DNA of 64,000 nucleotides, from contig JASJOG010000048.1 of the NCBI GenBank assembly GCA_030142905.1, positions 1,493,501 through 1,557,500 on the forward strand, written 5' to 3'. Each line of letters begins with the position of its first letter. Position 1 is the first letter of the stretch. This document shows positions 36,801 to 50,300 of this stretch, piece after piece. Origin of the DNA: Heliopora coerulea (Eukaryota; Cnidaria; Anthozoa; Scleralcyonacea; Helioporidae). Both the position numbers and the translations under genes were made by a program. Below the pieces are notes generated by a model. The model ran no database searches. It was not told the origin of the DNA and worked only from the letters and a program-made list of their open reading frames with translations.

Positions 36801-39800
36801 CTTTTCAGAATTGCCAAGTGTAACCACTCACCATGGTTAATAGGTTTTTCAAAGCTGTATATTGTTAGCCTGACGTCTAGTAGCTATGCCTTAGCTATCA
36901 AAACATAGTGATCGATTGAAACGGCAACGCATATATGATTTGATCAACCTAACACATCAACATTTCATTCTTGGTTGAGGGCTTATGGCAAAAATTAGAG
37001 GGTGGAAATGTTGGACCTCGTGGAACGTGTTCTAGTTCCAGTTCTAATTACCGTTTCAGTTGCAGTTGCAGGTATAGTCATAGGTCATGGGCAAGGTTTT
37101 TTTGTCAAAAAGTTCCGTCGAACCAAAACCTCATACAGATCACTGCGTAAGGGGCATATTTTGACGTAGTAAACAGTTGATGTACAAAAGACATTCTATA
37201 TTACCTAGCTATAGAACAGTTTCGAAGGGTGAGCAAAAACGTGAATAGTCGTGGTTCGTGTGAGAAAAGAATTACTGTTCGCCAGCCTTGTAATTGCTTA
37301 TGTACCATAAATTCTCTATTAAGCCTTTCCCCTCTCAAACAAGCTCCCTTTGTGGAGCAAGGTTATTAAGCTCCCCTTCTTTTCCTTTCCCCTTCTCACT
37401 CACAACCAAAACAATTGACAGCAGTGAGTATTATTAGTGTGTTTTTAGCCGTACCAATATGGGTACGAATTCACATACAATACTCTAGCTGTAGTTCCTT
37501 ATGTAGTATAGATACCATTTTCTAGTCGTTTGAGAAAGCAGTATGACTACTCAGAACCACGAGTCCGTCCTCTAGAATCCTTCACTCTCCTGGGTAAAAA
37601 CTCCAACCTTCACGAGATAAAAATTTATACAATAGCAGCAACAGTTCTCTAGGCAAATATCCAACTAATTCTTGATCTTGACAAACACTAACCCACAGGC
37701 GTTTGGCAAAATTAAATAAGCCCTTCCTCTCTATTAAGTCCCCCCCTCCCTCCTTAAACGGGCTTGAAATAAATAAGTCCCCCAGGGGGCTTAATTGAGG
37801 ATTCACGGTATTCGTGTTTATATTCAGGTTGTTTGCTTTTTTTATAGACTCATGAAATTTTTACCACACGGAGGCAATATTTAGTGCTTGGTTGTTGCCT
37901 TTTTTACAAGGTATCCTTAATTAGCCAGATTGACTTACAAAGTGATATCACAATTCATTCTACCTAACAAATAGGGGTGAATGTCACCATTCAAAAACCG
38001 TTCGATTTTTCTTGTTCTGGTGACAAACGTGCAGCAACGAAATTCCCTTAATTCTAATATTGTATTCCTTTACCTATAGTCCACAAAGTTCGAGCAATTA
38101 GGAGTCATATTTTCAATATTTTGTTAAGTGATCAAGAGAAGTCAACCATCTTTGTCGATAATTTGTCGACGTGACCACATTTGAGATTGTTAAGCGTAAC
38201 TCAGTCAATTCGTGCTTTTGCTTCCTCTCGCCATCGCTGAGGCTGCACTTAAGCCTGGTTTGCACGAGTGACAGAAGCATAAGGACAAGATCAGAACGAA
38301 AACAAAGCATGATATCTCCTCTGGCACTTTCGACTTTTGTTCTGCTCTTGGCTCATGCTTGGATTACGATCTTATGCTAAAGCCCTGGCCAAACGAATGC
38401 AATATCACAATTCAACCTCGTTCAACATTGTTGAATGCAACATGTTGAACTTGTTTGGCCACCATATTGCATCATGTTGTATGATGTTGTATGATGTTGT
38501 ATGATGTTGTATGATGTTGTATGATGTTGTATGATGTTGAACGAAGTTTAATTTCCATCAAACATTTCATGCAACATCGTTCAACATTTCTTTTGTTCTC
38601 ATTCTTGAACAACAAAGTTGCGCTCGTTTGGCCGCTCACTACAACATTGTTGCATACGCGCACGTGCAGCACGTCCTCTCTCAGGCAAAGGCAACGGGTA
38701 GATTGGCGTAAAATTCAGGATCACTATTCGTCTCAGACTTCTAATCTCCACAATTCGAGTCTGCTCCGCTCAACATGTTGCATTCGTTTGGCCACGCAGT
38801 CCAACACCATTCAACAAAGTTGAATAATGTTGCATTCCTTTGGCCAGGGCTTTATGATTACGACTGTCCTTACGTCGCAAGCTTGACTTCATTCTTTTGT
38901 TTTGCCTTGTGTTTTGTCCTTATGTTTATGCTTATGTTCACGTGTAAACCAGGCTTAAACCTGGCTCACACGTTAGCATAAGCATAAGGACAAAACAAAA
39001 GGCCAAACATAGGAATGAAGTCAAGCCTGTGATGTAAGGATCGTCGTAATCATAAGAATTAGATCATAGTCCAAGCATAAGCCAAGAGCCGAACAAAAGA
39101 CGAAACAAAAAATTTCTTGTTCTTTTATCCTTGCAAGTCCCTGAGGAGATATCACGCTTTGTTTTCGTTATGATCTTGTCCTTATGCTTATGTCGCTCGC
39201 GTGAACCAGGCTTTAAATGGCGATGTTGTTTGATTGAATAGCTTGATGAGCATGTAAACAAGCCTCACTGCACCAAATTTACGTGTCATTACTTATTTTC
39301 CTATTAATTTTAGAATTTAAGTGGTTATTTTTTCTCATGACTTCTTTGGCATAAAGGACTTTCATCCTGCTCCCATTTTATTTTACGTTTCACCCTGTAA
39401 CGAAGAGCCGTCGATCAGGACGTTTTTCTTTTTCTGTTTTCAGCTTCAATGGTTTACCAGCCTTTCTGCTTTTCAATCGCCTTTGTACGATAATGCGCAG
39501 CTTTTTACTTTTATAACATGACAATTAATAGTCGAATCGCTAAATAATTTTCAATATTGTTCTATAATACTATTGTAGAAATGATTGGGGGTTTTTTTCC
39601 AGGGTATTTTGATAAGCAATCATCTACCCACGGCAGATCTACAGGATATTTCACTTTATTGTCGGTTTCACTGTCTATTCACCACGTCAGAACAGCAAAG
39701 ATTGTCCCAGTTGGTAATATGGCGGGAGGTATGTAAAGTCGCATATAAAACCAAGACTTGTACATCTAAATAAATTCTATTGCTTCGTTGTGTGCGATTG

Positions 39801-42800
39801 ATGTTGTGACGTGTTCACATTCAATATCATCAAGATTGTATAGTGAAAAAATGTTGTGAGTCTTATAGTGTGATGAAGACTTCTTTAAGACCCAGATATT
39901 ACAAAGATGACTTGATGAACTAGAGGAATTATTGGTAAATTTCATGAATTAAGTTGAAAAGTGAACCAGAGAAGTTGAGTTAGGCTAGTAAAGTGAAAGA
40001 CTACTGTATCGTGAAGGTGAGGAGGGAGCAATTAAGAGAAATTACAAATGAGAATAACAGAATGAGACCTTTGTAAGACCTGACATTTATTACGAAGAAG
40101 ACAGTTTGAACTGGGGATATTGTTAGAATGATAAGGAAGCAGAAGACTCCCGTGAGAGGCAATCGTCAAAGGAATCTGAGTGATCGCTTTGGTTTGGCGG
40201 AGTGATCGCTTTGGTTTATGTAGGGTTCTGAGGGGGTGTTTGGAATGAAACTTTTCACAGGAAAACGTAATACCTGGTCAAATGATTTTCACAATTATGG
40301 TACATATTACAGTGGAACCTGTATATAACGGCCCTGTATTAAGCGGTCACCCTTTATTAAGCGGCTAGTTTTCGAAGTCCCGAATTTTCGCCCATACAAA
40401 CGCTGTAATTGATACCTGTATTAAGTGGCCACCTTTATCAAGCGGCCGCGACCACCCTTTAGCAGTCCCATGTTTGTCTTACTTTGTTCTTGTTACCTGT
40501 TAAACAGCCACCCTTGAACCGAAACCTTAAGTCACATGTCATTTTACGCAGTATTTTATTATGTTTGATTGTGTTTAAGAAGCGATCCATCATCACCACA
40601 GAAATGAAAAAGCTAGTGTTTATAATTAACCGTTCATTATGGTTGATCCTTTCCAGTTGTCCGGAATGAGCTGCAGAACAAAATCACCGTACACAAAACG
40701 TATTGTTCGTTTCGAATCTGCTTCACTCTAGTTCTACATGAAATTCCTCTTTAGCTAGCTAGTCTTTGAGCCATGTGATTGAGAAGGAATCGCCTTCAAA
40801 CGTAAACTTGCACGGCATTTCCAGGCCATAACCTCAGTGATTTTCCCGTTGTTTGTTGGCCGTTTCAAAAATTTGGTTAGCCACAATGCCATCAACTTAT
40901 GGACGTGTCCAATCACTTCATAATCGTCTTGCATTTCATTAGGGTAAGAATATGGTTTCGAAGCAATTTTGATACATCCACATCTTGTAATTCCAGATAT
41001 CCATGGTTTTTGGCGAACAGTTGCCACAGCATTCGAGTCTTCCGTATTAGAGCAGAGGACAATTGATCAGTGGTGGCGTCAGGGTGGGGCCTGAGTGGGC
41101 ATTGGCCTACCCAAAAAAAAATTGGTGATTGTGCTGTTTTGCCTAATTTTCCCTGCTTAAATAAGCTCTGACAGCAAAATATCTGTGCATCTTCAAGAAA
41201 GTTCCATTTCAACGCAGTTCTGGCGTATTGAGTGTAAAAAAGGGATAACAAGCACCGCACATTTGGAGTTACCATTGTGTTGTATAAGCACTGCGTAGGT
41301 GTTAAATGAGATAATGAACCGTTGGACTGCTGATCGTAGATATTTTGTGTTTGGTCTGCCTCCCGGCATTTTATGGGAATAAAATAAGATGAAATACACA
41401 CAACAAAACCTTCATTAAACGGTTTGGGAGACAGTACACCAAATTTGCCACTGTCGGACCCAACTTTTGTGTCCAGTCAAAATCTTTCGTGCTCCAAAAA
41501 TATTAATTTAATTCCTGGCGCCGCCCCTGCAATTGATTGAACCGTAACATAACTTTGCCTTTATTTCACCGTTACAGTTACAAGTTTGCAACTTTGTTGA
41601 AAGTATGTATCGCCTGAAAGAGCGTTGATTGTCTTATTGTTTATTTGAACGAAGTGTTGTATGATACTCTATTAAAATTGACATTTGACCACATCCAGTG
41701 AGTATTTTTAATGATCCTGTATTAAGCGGCCAGTTTCTAAAGTTCCGAGGGTGGCCGTTATATACAGGTTGTACTGTAATCTGAACCATGGTAAGCATTA
41801 GGAGAAGGGATCTTTTTCATAACATAAAACTCTGTAACCATAGTTGTAAGGTTCATGGCTTCCATCTGGTTCCCTGGAAAACGTAAACATATAGTGCAGG
41901 TTCATTGCATCCGACAGCAACAGAAGCTATAGACTTCTATTGGATGAATCATTAAATACAGTTCATTTGGGGAGATTTTCCAGCAGCAGTTTATAAAATT
42001 AATCTTTTGCTAGTTTCTCAACTTGTTCCATAGTCTGATTTCTTCACTGATGTTATAAATTAATTCTCTGACATGAGAACCTTACACAAAGTTTTCATGG
42101 ACAATTTTGTCTCAAGCAATGAAGAGCCAGATCAACAAGGTTGGAACGTGACATACGAGGCCATATTGGCCAAAGTGTTTAAATTTATCAAATCCAGGTA
42201 CAGAAAAGCAATTTTGTGATAAAATCAGAGCAGAGGAAGAAAAAATAGCAGAATAGGCATGTATAACATCAATTTACTGATCTGATATTGTGTCGATAGC
42301 ATTTAACTCTGTTTACTGGCTACCATCTACAGCATTAACTCTGGAAACTCCTTTATTCTTAGATATTTTCTCCATTTCTATTGATCTGATACGTCCGTTT
42401 CGAAAAAAGAGGCGTCCTAAATGGTATACCCCGTTATGGTTACTTGAGCTTTTGCTTCAGTTGAGTCCAAAAAAGGCACTGGGAGAGACTGTTATTTCAA
42501 GATTGTGAGAAACCCATCAATGCTGTAACTTTTATGACATACTTTAATTGACAGATATTCTTAACAAGGCAAAGGAAGGAAAAACATGATTCATCGTATA
42601 TTTTAAGCACCAATACGAGATCATTTCTGTTAATAGTTGGACTGGTAGGTAAACGTTAACGTTTGATACGAGCTAATTTGGACTTGTGCCATTTCTGCTT
42701 TTCATTTATTTAATTCAATTAACATACTTAATAATCTTTTATGTTTTCTTAGAAACATTCTTTGTTATGTATAGTCCTGGAAGCCGGGGCAATTTCTCAA

Positions 42801-45800
42801 AGGTAGTCAACCAAATCTATGAATATTGTCAAGGAAATATTTTAGAATAAAACAAGATGTTCACGAAACAACGAAATTCTATTCTTTAGAGCAAATGGAA
42901 ACCCTGGTCCAGATCCGTACTACATAGACCAAGCCAAAAATATTTTATTTGAATTACATCATTTAGACATACCATCAGTTTGTGAAGCAAGGTAAGTCAG
43001 GTCAAACTAGTTGTGAGAAAAATGACAAGTCTTAGACATGTGTAAAGTTAAATTGCTTTTGCTACTGTTATTATTGTTATTGCTATTGCTATAGCTATTG
43101 TTATTGTTATTGCTATTGCTATTGATGTAACAGCTCGTACACCACCCAGCTAGGGGCAGTGGAAGGAATCTGAGCCTTCTACGGGCTCCAAGCATTCCGC
43201 CAGGTAAGACCGTGACAGACATTGCATATTTCAAGGAAATTGTGGGGAAAGCAGTTTTACCATTAACCAAAAGAACAACCAAAGAGCCAGCCCTTACTCG
43301 TCCAACTTATCCAGTCAGGAAGTAGTAAGAGATGCACAGCTTTCTAAAGTCGCTGAAAGCACTCCCCGATGTGAATATCCAATTTGACCTCAACAATACT
43401 CTCTTGCACTTCCAACTAGTTAAGATCAGTTTAGGTGTGCCGCGGCTCGGGTTAAGTCTGGATATTGTTTTACTCTTAGACTAGTATTGATCTCTTTCAG
43501 CATTTAAGGCTGGTTCATCCTCAACCAACCAAGGCCAGGGCCGTCAGCCAGCCGTACAGATGGTCTTCTAGTCCTTGGGCTCACAGGGCAGGTTTACCAA
43601 CACCTAAAAGTAGTTGCAGCTGCCAACCAATTAAGGCAAGCTGAGGCTTTCGGCTACTTGTCTGCCCAGCTGGCAGGGCAGGGGCGCCAGTCCCTAGGTC
43701 ACCTCATCAAAGCCTGCTAGTTTTATGGAGTTCAGTAGCTCCGAATCAATGCCCTATTTGCCTTCCACAGGTTTAATAACAGAGTTTCCTCCTAGATAAG
43801 TTGCCATCCAAAGCTAAAGAGTCTTATCTACCCTTGGCTAAGGGGTTGCTGGCACTTGCCAAAGGTGCCACCCCGAAATCTGGTGGGCGGGAGCGTCCAC
43901 ATTCCCGTAGTTGGCTGGAGTTCTGCTGCCCTACTGCAGTGCTCACAACAACAACAGCAACAGCAACAGCAACAATAACAAATACTTTTATGTTACATTG
44001 TTTATATCTCATAGTACCGTCCCCACATCCGGTACACGGACGATATATCCTTTTTGTCTATCCTTCACCGAATTTGTTGGTAGAGTTTTGATCTTTTGGC
44101 TGCAGCTGACATCCTCTCAGTTTCTATTTTTTGAAATTAACACACTTTAAGTCAATCCCGTGATGCTTCGTCATATTACTATTACTATTACTATTATTAT
44201 TACTATTACTGTTACTATTACTATTACTTTCACTATTACTATCACTATCACTATTACTATTACTATTACTATTGCTTTCACTATTACTATCACTACTACT
44301 ATTACTATTGCTTTCACTATTACTATCACTATTACTATCACTACTACTATCACTATTACTAATACTATTGCTCTTATTATTACTTTTGCTATTACTGTTA
44401 CTTTATCTCCTACTCTTACTATTACTATTAATATTGCTCTCACTGTTACTATTACTATTACTAATACTATTACTATTACTCTATTACTATTACTCTATTA
44501 CTCTTATGATTACTCTTACTATTACTCTTACTAATACTATTACTGTTACTATTACTATTACTCTTAATATTACGATTTTGCTATTACTCTTACTGTTACC
44601 ATTACCGTTTATTTTTGCTGTGGTGGTGGTGGAGGTGCAACGATTAAGGCAATGTAAAACCACTAAACGTGGGATTTGAGAACTCTTTCTGAACTCCTTG
44701 CTGTTCAAATTAAAACGCGTGAAACTTTTACTAGCTCTTCGAAGACAGGATTAACGTGATAATGGTTGTGCAGTTTCGTGTTTATACGTTTGAAGCAATG
44801 GCACAAGCATCAGAAACATGTTCCATTGTTTTTCTGTTGTAGGCTTGAAAGTGCCACCTTTCCTCCAACAGCTGTCGCAGACCATTGTGTAGTATCCAGT
44901 AAAACATCCGCCACAGGTGGAGACAAACTGAATAACGAAAGCAGAGGGAAATTTCCTGGTTCTCTTGAAAATTTAAGAAATCCAGGTTTGAGAACAGCGA
45001 CAGTTTAATCGCACTGACATCAATAATAGTTTGCTAGTTAACAAAAAAAAGCTATCCTCAGGGTTTTAGTACGAGGTGGACGACGTGTCCTGATATCAAA
45101 TCAAGTACCGGCGTTTCACCTGGTTTTTATATCTTCGCAGACCTGTTGCCGATTACTCACCAGCTAATCACCGAATAAACAAACTTGTAACCCGGTAGTC
45201 GCTTACAAATCACCCTCTGGTTAATCACAGGAAAATCACTGGTCAATTACTGGTTACCTACTTGTCACTGCCTTGTCACCCACTACTCAACTGAGGTTAA
45301 TCAGTGATCGGTGGTCAGTCACTGACCACCCACTAGTCACCCACTGGTCAATCACAGATAAATCATCGGTCAAATCCTGATCCTCCACTTAATAACCCAC
45401 TGGTCAATCTGAAATAAATGACTGATAAAACCCTGATCACCCACTTAATAACCCATCGGTCAATCTGAGGTAATTGACTGGTAAAACCTTGATCATCCAT
45501 TTAATAACCCACTGGTCAATCTCAGGTAAATTACCTGTCAGTTACTGGTCGCCCACTAGTTACTCGGTCGGCTGCAGTTTTTCGGTAAATAGGAATATCT
45601 TGCTTCGCGATGTTGCCAAAGTTGGTGAAGTCGCTGACTGGATTCGATAGTACTAAACTGAATTGAACTTTTAGCCTGGTTTCGGTATAACTGTAAAGAT
45701 CACGGAAATGATCACCAGCTGGTCACCAGCTGTTAAAATTACATGAATACCAGGTTTAAATTGAGCTCAGTTTTACCTTCGTTTCTCCTCTAGAATACTG

Positions 45801-47286
45801 ACCTACTTGAGGAGCAGAAAAGTATTTTCTGTTGTCGTTTGGGTATCTTATCGGACAACCTTTAGAGTGATATTTTTCTTAAAAACCACAGTCAGCGGAC
45901 AACTTGAAAAGATGCGAAATAAATGATTACAGTAAAATCAAGTCATCTTTTTTTTTTCTTCCTAAACTTTAATGAACGTAAATTTTAAACGTAATTTACA
46001 GTAGTTGAGAAAAAGGATTGTTTTGCCTGATTACAAAGCATTAACCTTACTTATAATTCGAACTTACCGTTTGTTAGGCTTAGAGGAGACAGACTCCGTG
46101 CACTCTGAACCCAGTGCAGGAAATAATGCTCCTGTGTCACCGCACGTACGAAGACGAAGTTCTAACGCTTCCGAAGGATCGAAAGGAAGTATTGGAAGTG
46201 GAGGAGCGGGAAGGATGGTGATGAATAAGAATTTATCTGGTTCATCTACATTGGCAACGTTGAGGAAAAATGAAGAAACTGGGAGAGATCTTACATTCAA
46301 TTATGTAAACAAGTGAGACAAATAAATTTTTTTACAGGTTCATCAAAAATTATGATTTTACGTGAGTCCCACCATTTAAGTACATTCTGACCAGCGGATG
46401 ATAATTTCTTTAGTTACCATAGCCATTGTAAAAACTGTATGTATATAAATTTCACGAAACAAGTCGATAATGTGCTAGTTTAAGGCACTCATGGACAAAG
46501 TACGTCCACTGGCGTACCATACGGAGTGTGTGGCGTGTATGACATCCCCTGAGAAAACCGTCAGTTGGTAAAATGTCGTGAAAAAGTGTTATCCTGGTTT
46601 GTTAAATGGACCAGGTTAGTTCGGTAAAAAGAGCCTACACACACCCATTACATCTTGAAACAAGTGAGGATATTTTATTGCTCTCGCCCCGCTGCTACAG
46701 CTCGTGCTTTTTTATATAATGTATTTCCTCCAGCTCCAACATTTATTTTACTTCTTCTGGTAAATGCTGTAAATTCTACGTCGATGAAACTGGCCGACGT
46801 CTCTCAGATAGGTTTGCCAAACAACTTATTTGATTCTTGACGTGTAAGTTATTTATTCAGCACGGGTTGACCAATACGTTAGCTTGCACTTTTGTAGTCA
46901 CTCGTTTTACAGTAACCCTGGTTTCCATACAATCTTGTCAGTTGGCGACCGTTATCCCCTCGCCACCGCGTGAAGCGCAGTGCAAGGGTACTAATCTCAA
47001 CCGACATTAGTCTGGATTGCAGGTTGCACGCGTGGGGAGTGGCTATGTTTATACATATGACTAAGATAAGATAATAAAGTTGACGATGTACCGAAGAGTG
47101 CTCGATACCATGTGAGTTAGAGTTTAAATGTGGTTGAATGTCGCTTAAAAGTTCTTGGTTGCTACTCCGAGTTTCACGCGGATGCGATCTTCAGGCAACT
47201 GCCTGAAGATCGCATCCGCGTGAAACTCGGAATACCAGCCAACTAGAAATACGTGTACGCAACAAACCCTCGCCGACCCTTATGTA

Positions 47287-47353
<67 letters not shown>

Positions 47354-50300
47354 AAGAAGAGTATGCAACACAAATGTCACACAGAAGGCGTAAGGTTTAA
47401 GAGCGCTCAATACCATACGTAGAGCGTAATATATTATTTATTTTGCAGTAAAATGCTGTCGCTCCTCAGAGTTTCACGCGGTACGCGATCATCAGGCAAC
47501 TGGCAGATTCGGTTCAACTATTCTTATTTACATGGGTTGTGACGTTAATTAATTAGGTGTTTCGTTACATGGCGACACCTTGAGAAAAGTTCGGTTCGTC
47601 TGTTTAATAAGTTGTTATGTTTTCCTTTCGTCAATAAGAGCTTTTCTTCGAGGCACAAATTGCATCGTTTAGATTCCGTCTTATATGCCGCGATTTGTTT
47701 GACGATCGACCAGCTAATGTTGAACATCCGGTTGCTTTCCTTTAGCTTCCAGATATGCTTGGACAGCTCAGTGTCATTTGCATATTTGGTGTGTTGGAAA
47801 GATTTCAAGTGGTTTCTGTATCGTTGTTTGAATTCATTAGCTGTTACTCCAATGTAACTCTTTTTCTCTTTGTTGTCGGTCGCCGTCACATCAGCTCGGT
47901 AGACTACGCTTTTCATCAAGCACTTTCCAGCCAGTGGGCATGTGTCTCGATTTTTGCAGTTGCACGTGGTTTGTTTGTTCATCGTTGTCTGGTTTCGTTT
48001 TACGTTTTGTGTTAGGATGTGTTTATTGTGCTTCTGTATAAGTGTTTTCATGTTGTCCATGCAGCTGTAGCTTACTCGTACTGTGTGGCGGTTGAAAATT
48101 TGGTGTAATTTGTGTGAGGGTGGGAAGTGTTTGTCGATAAGCTGTAAGAAGTCTCGTCCTATGCTTGTTCTAACGTTTTTGCTGAAGGGTGGGTTGTACC
48201 ATATTACGTTTCGTTGTCTTGTGGGTCTGGTTGAGCTGTTGTTGTTATCGCGGTTTGGTTCGTACGTTAAATCTGTGTTGACGAAGTTGCTACGTTTCAA
48301 AGCGTCGTTGTATAAAGGGGCGGCATCGTTGAATGTTGCTTCGTTGCACGAAAGTTTATTAATTCGTTTGTTTATTGATGAAGGTAGTTGTCGTAGAATT
48401 GATGGCGGGTGGTTGGAGGATCGGTTGATGTAGAGTGGTTCGTCATTTGGTTTTCGGTATGGTTTGTACGTTCCGTTTGTCAAGTCGAAGGTTATGTCAA
48501 GGTAGTTGACCTTTTTCTGGTTAGTTAGTGCTGTGATTTTTAGCCCGTGATTAGCGAAGGTGCTAATTAGGTCTTTTCTTGCCCTGTCGGCCAATCTCCC
48601 CGATGATGTCTTGATGGCACACAAACCGTCATCACGGTATAGACCAATATTGTCTCCGAAGCGCGCTTTTAGTGAATCCAAAATGAAAAGTCCGACAAGC
48701 TCGCAGATTTCAGCCCCGTCAAAGCTGCCCATTGTAACATCGAATGTCGTGCTGTTTCTTTTCGTCCACGCTTGGCCGTTGTTAAAAAGCAGTGATTTTC
48801 TAGCGTGTTTGATTACTCTTATGTCAGTGTCCGAGATAGTTGTGAATCGTTTAGCCCAGGAGATAGCTTTGTCAAGCAGGTCTTCAGAGATTGACGGATA
48901 AAAATCTATAATGTCAAATGATAGGAAAGTGTGCCTGTCCTTGTCGCTGATAGACTTGAACCAAGCAATAGTTTCGTCGGAGTTGCGCCATTGGTTTGTA
49001 TAGGTTTGGTTTCTTAATTCCAAGTTAATTTTGTCTAGTATGGTTTTACTGACTTTCCCGAGGTCGCTTTTTGCCGGGTTGATCAAGCGGCATTTTGGGT
49101 GGTTTTCGAAGTCTTCTTTATAGTCTTTTAAGGTAATGAAAGACTGGGTTTGTGCCATCGGTTCTATGCGCTTTTTTATCCTTAGGTCGCTTGCTATGGT
49201 TTTCAATTCTCCTTTGATGCTGTCAACTGTTCCGTCCTGTGCCAATTTATATGTCTTTGTAATGTTTTCTGTTAACAGTTTATTATACGTGCTTGCGTCG
49301 GTTTCGTAAACGTTGTGTGTCTTGTCGGCGAAGATGAAAACATTAGGCGAGGATTTAACTTTCAATATGTCCTTTTCTAAAGAGGTCATGAACTGGTCGT
49401 TCACGTGTCTAAACTGGATGTTTTCAAGCATTCGTGCGACGTCTTCTTCAAAGGGTTTCAGCTCCGGTACAGGTGGTGGATTTCGCTTGGATTTTAAACC
49501 AAAGTTTGGCATTTTCTAGGGGTTGTCGGTAGTGCCATTTAGGTAGAAATGTGCTTTCCATCGCATTCGTAGGATAGCGTCTTCAGTCTTGTGGATTATG
49601 TTTCGTCTATAGTTGTCCTGCGTTGGTAAACCAATGTTCTTCAAAGAATAGTTGAATCGGAACTGCTGCATATTTACTTGATAGAAACCAAGCCAGTAAG
49701 AGCGCTCTATACCGGTCTATACCGTGATGACGGTTTGTGTGCCATCAAGACATCATCGGGGAGATTGGCCGACAGGGCAAGAAAAGACCTAATTAGCACC
49801 TTCGCTAATCACGGGCTAAAAATCACAGCACTAACTAACCAGAAAAAGGTCAACTACCTTGACATAACCTTCGACTTGACAAACGGAACGTACAAACCAT
49901 ACCGAAAACCAAATGACGAACCACTCTACATCAACCGATCCTCCAACCACCCGCCATCAATTCTACGACAACTACCTTCATCAATAAACAAACGAATTAA
50001 TAAACTTTCGTGCAACGAAGCAACATTCAACGATGCCGCCCCTTTATACAACGACGCTTTGAAACGTAGCAACTTCGTCAACACAGATTTAACGTACGAA
50101 CCAAACCGCGATAACAACAACAGCTCAACCAGACCCACAAGACAACGAAACGTAATATGGTACAACCCACCCTTCAGCAAAAACGTTAGAACAAGCATAG
50201 GACGAGACTTCTTACAGCTTATCGACAAACACTTCCCACCCTCACACAAATTACACCAAATTTTCAACCGCCACACAGTACGAGTAAGCTACAGCTGCAT

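Larger units (their letters stand above)
38249..38958. mobile_element. piggyBac-type (TTAA) MITE A, interrupted
   Basis: TTAA at 38249-38252 is followed by GCCTGGTTTGCACG, and CGTGTAAACCAGGC precedes TTAA at 38955-38958. The ends are inverted and the target is TTAA, as for piggyBac-related elements. A TA-target MITE is inserted inside (38380-38851). Internal sequence (ATAAGGACAAG, ATGCTTGGATTACGATC) matches MITE B and the copy at 63.6 kb. Confidence 0.8.
47397..49714 (-). mobile_element. Penelope-like element with intact ORF
   Basis: Minus-strand element in INTU intron 16: 5' leader (49513-49700), the 655-codon ORF (49512-47545), then a 3' tail with a hammerhead (47500-47458). Near-identical 19-bp direct repeats lie at both ends, TTAAGAGCGCTCAATACCA (47397-47415) and GTAAGAGCGCTCTATACCG (49696-49714), possibly a target duplication or shared terminal sequence. 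Confidence 0.8.

Noticed and set aside
38471..38537. CRISPR-like array
   Set aside because: A 10-bp head-to-tail minisatellite without spacers, in a eukaryotic MITE. No CRISPR array or cas gene exists in the window.
39321..39521. Frame DFFGIKDFHPAPILFY as an INTU exon
   Set aside because: No INTU similarity, and exons 10 (37848-37910) and 11 (39603-39728) join directly in phase.
42060..42198. Candidate INTU exon ending AG|GTACAG with the phase needed for exon 14
   Set aside because: Its sequence has no INTU similarity and no acceptor gives a compatible phase on the left. Exons 42555-42644 and 42753-42802 match INTU clearly and fill the gap with correct phases.
44160..44679. Long Thr-Ile, Leu-rich and Val-Ile frames
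   Set aside because: All are translations of a hexamer microsatellite in three frames and on both strands.
49678..49713. N-terminal codons before GLYRDDG as part of the truncated PLE protein
   Set aside because: The sequence does not match the intact copy there; it is junction sequence that happens to be open.
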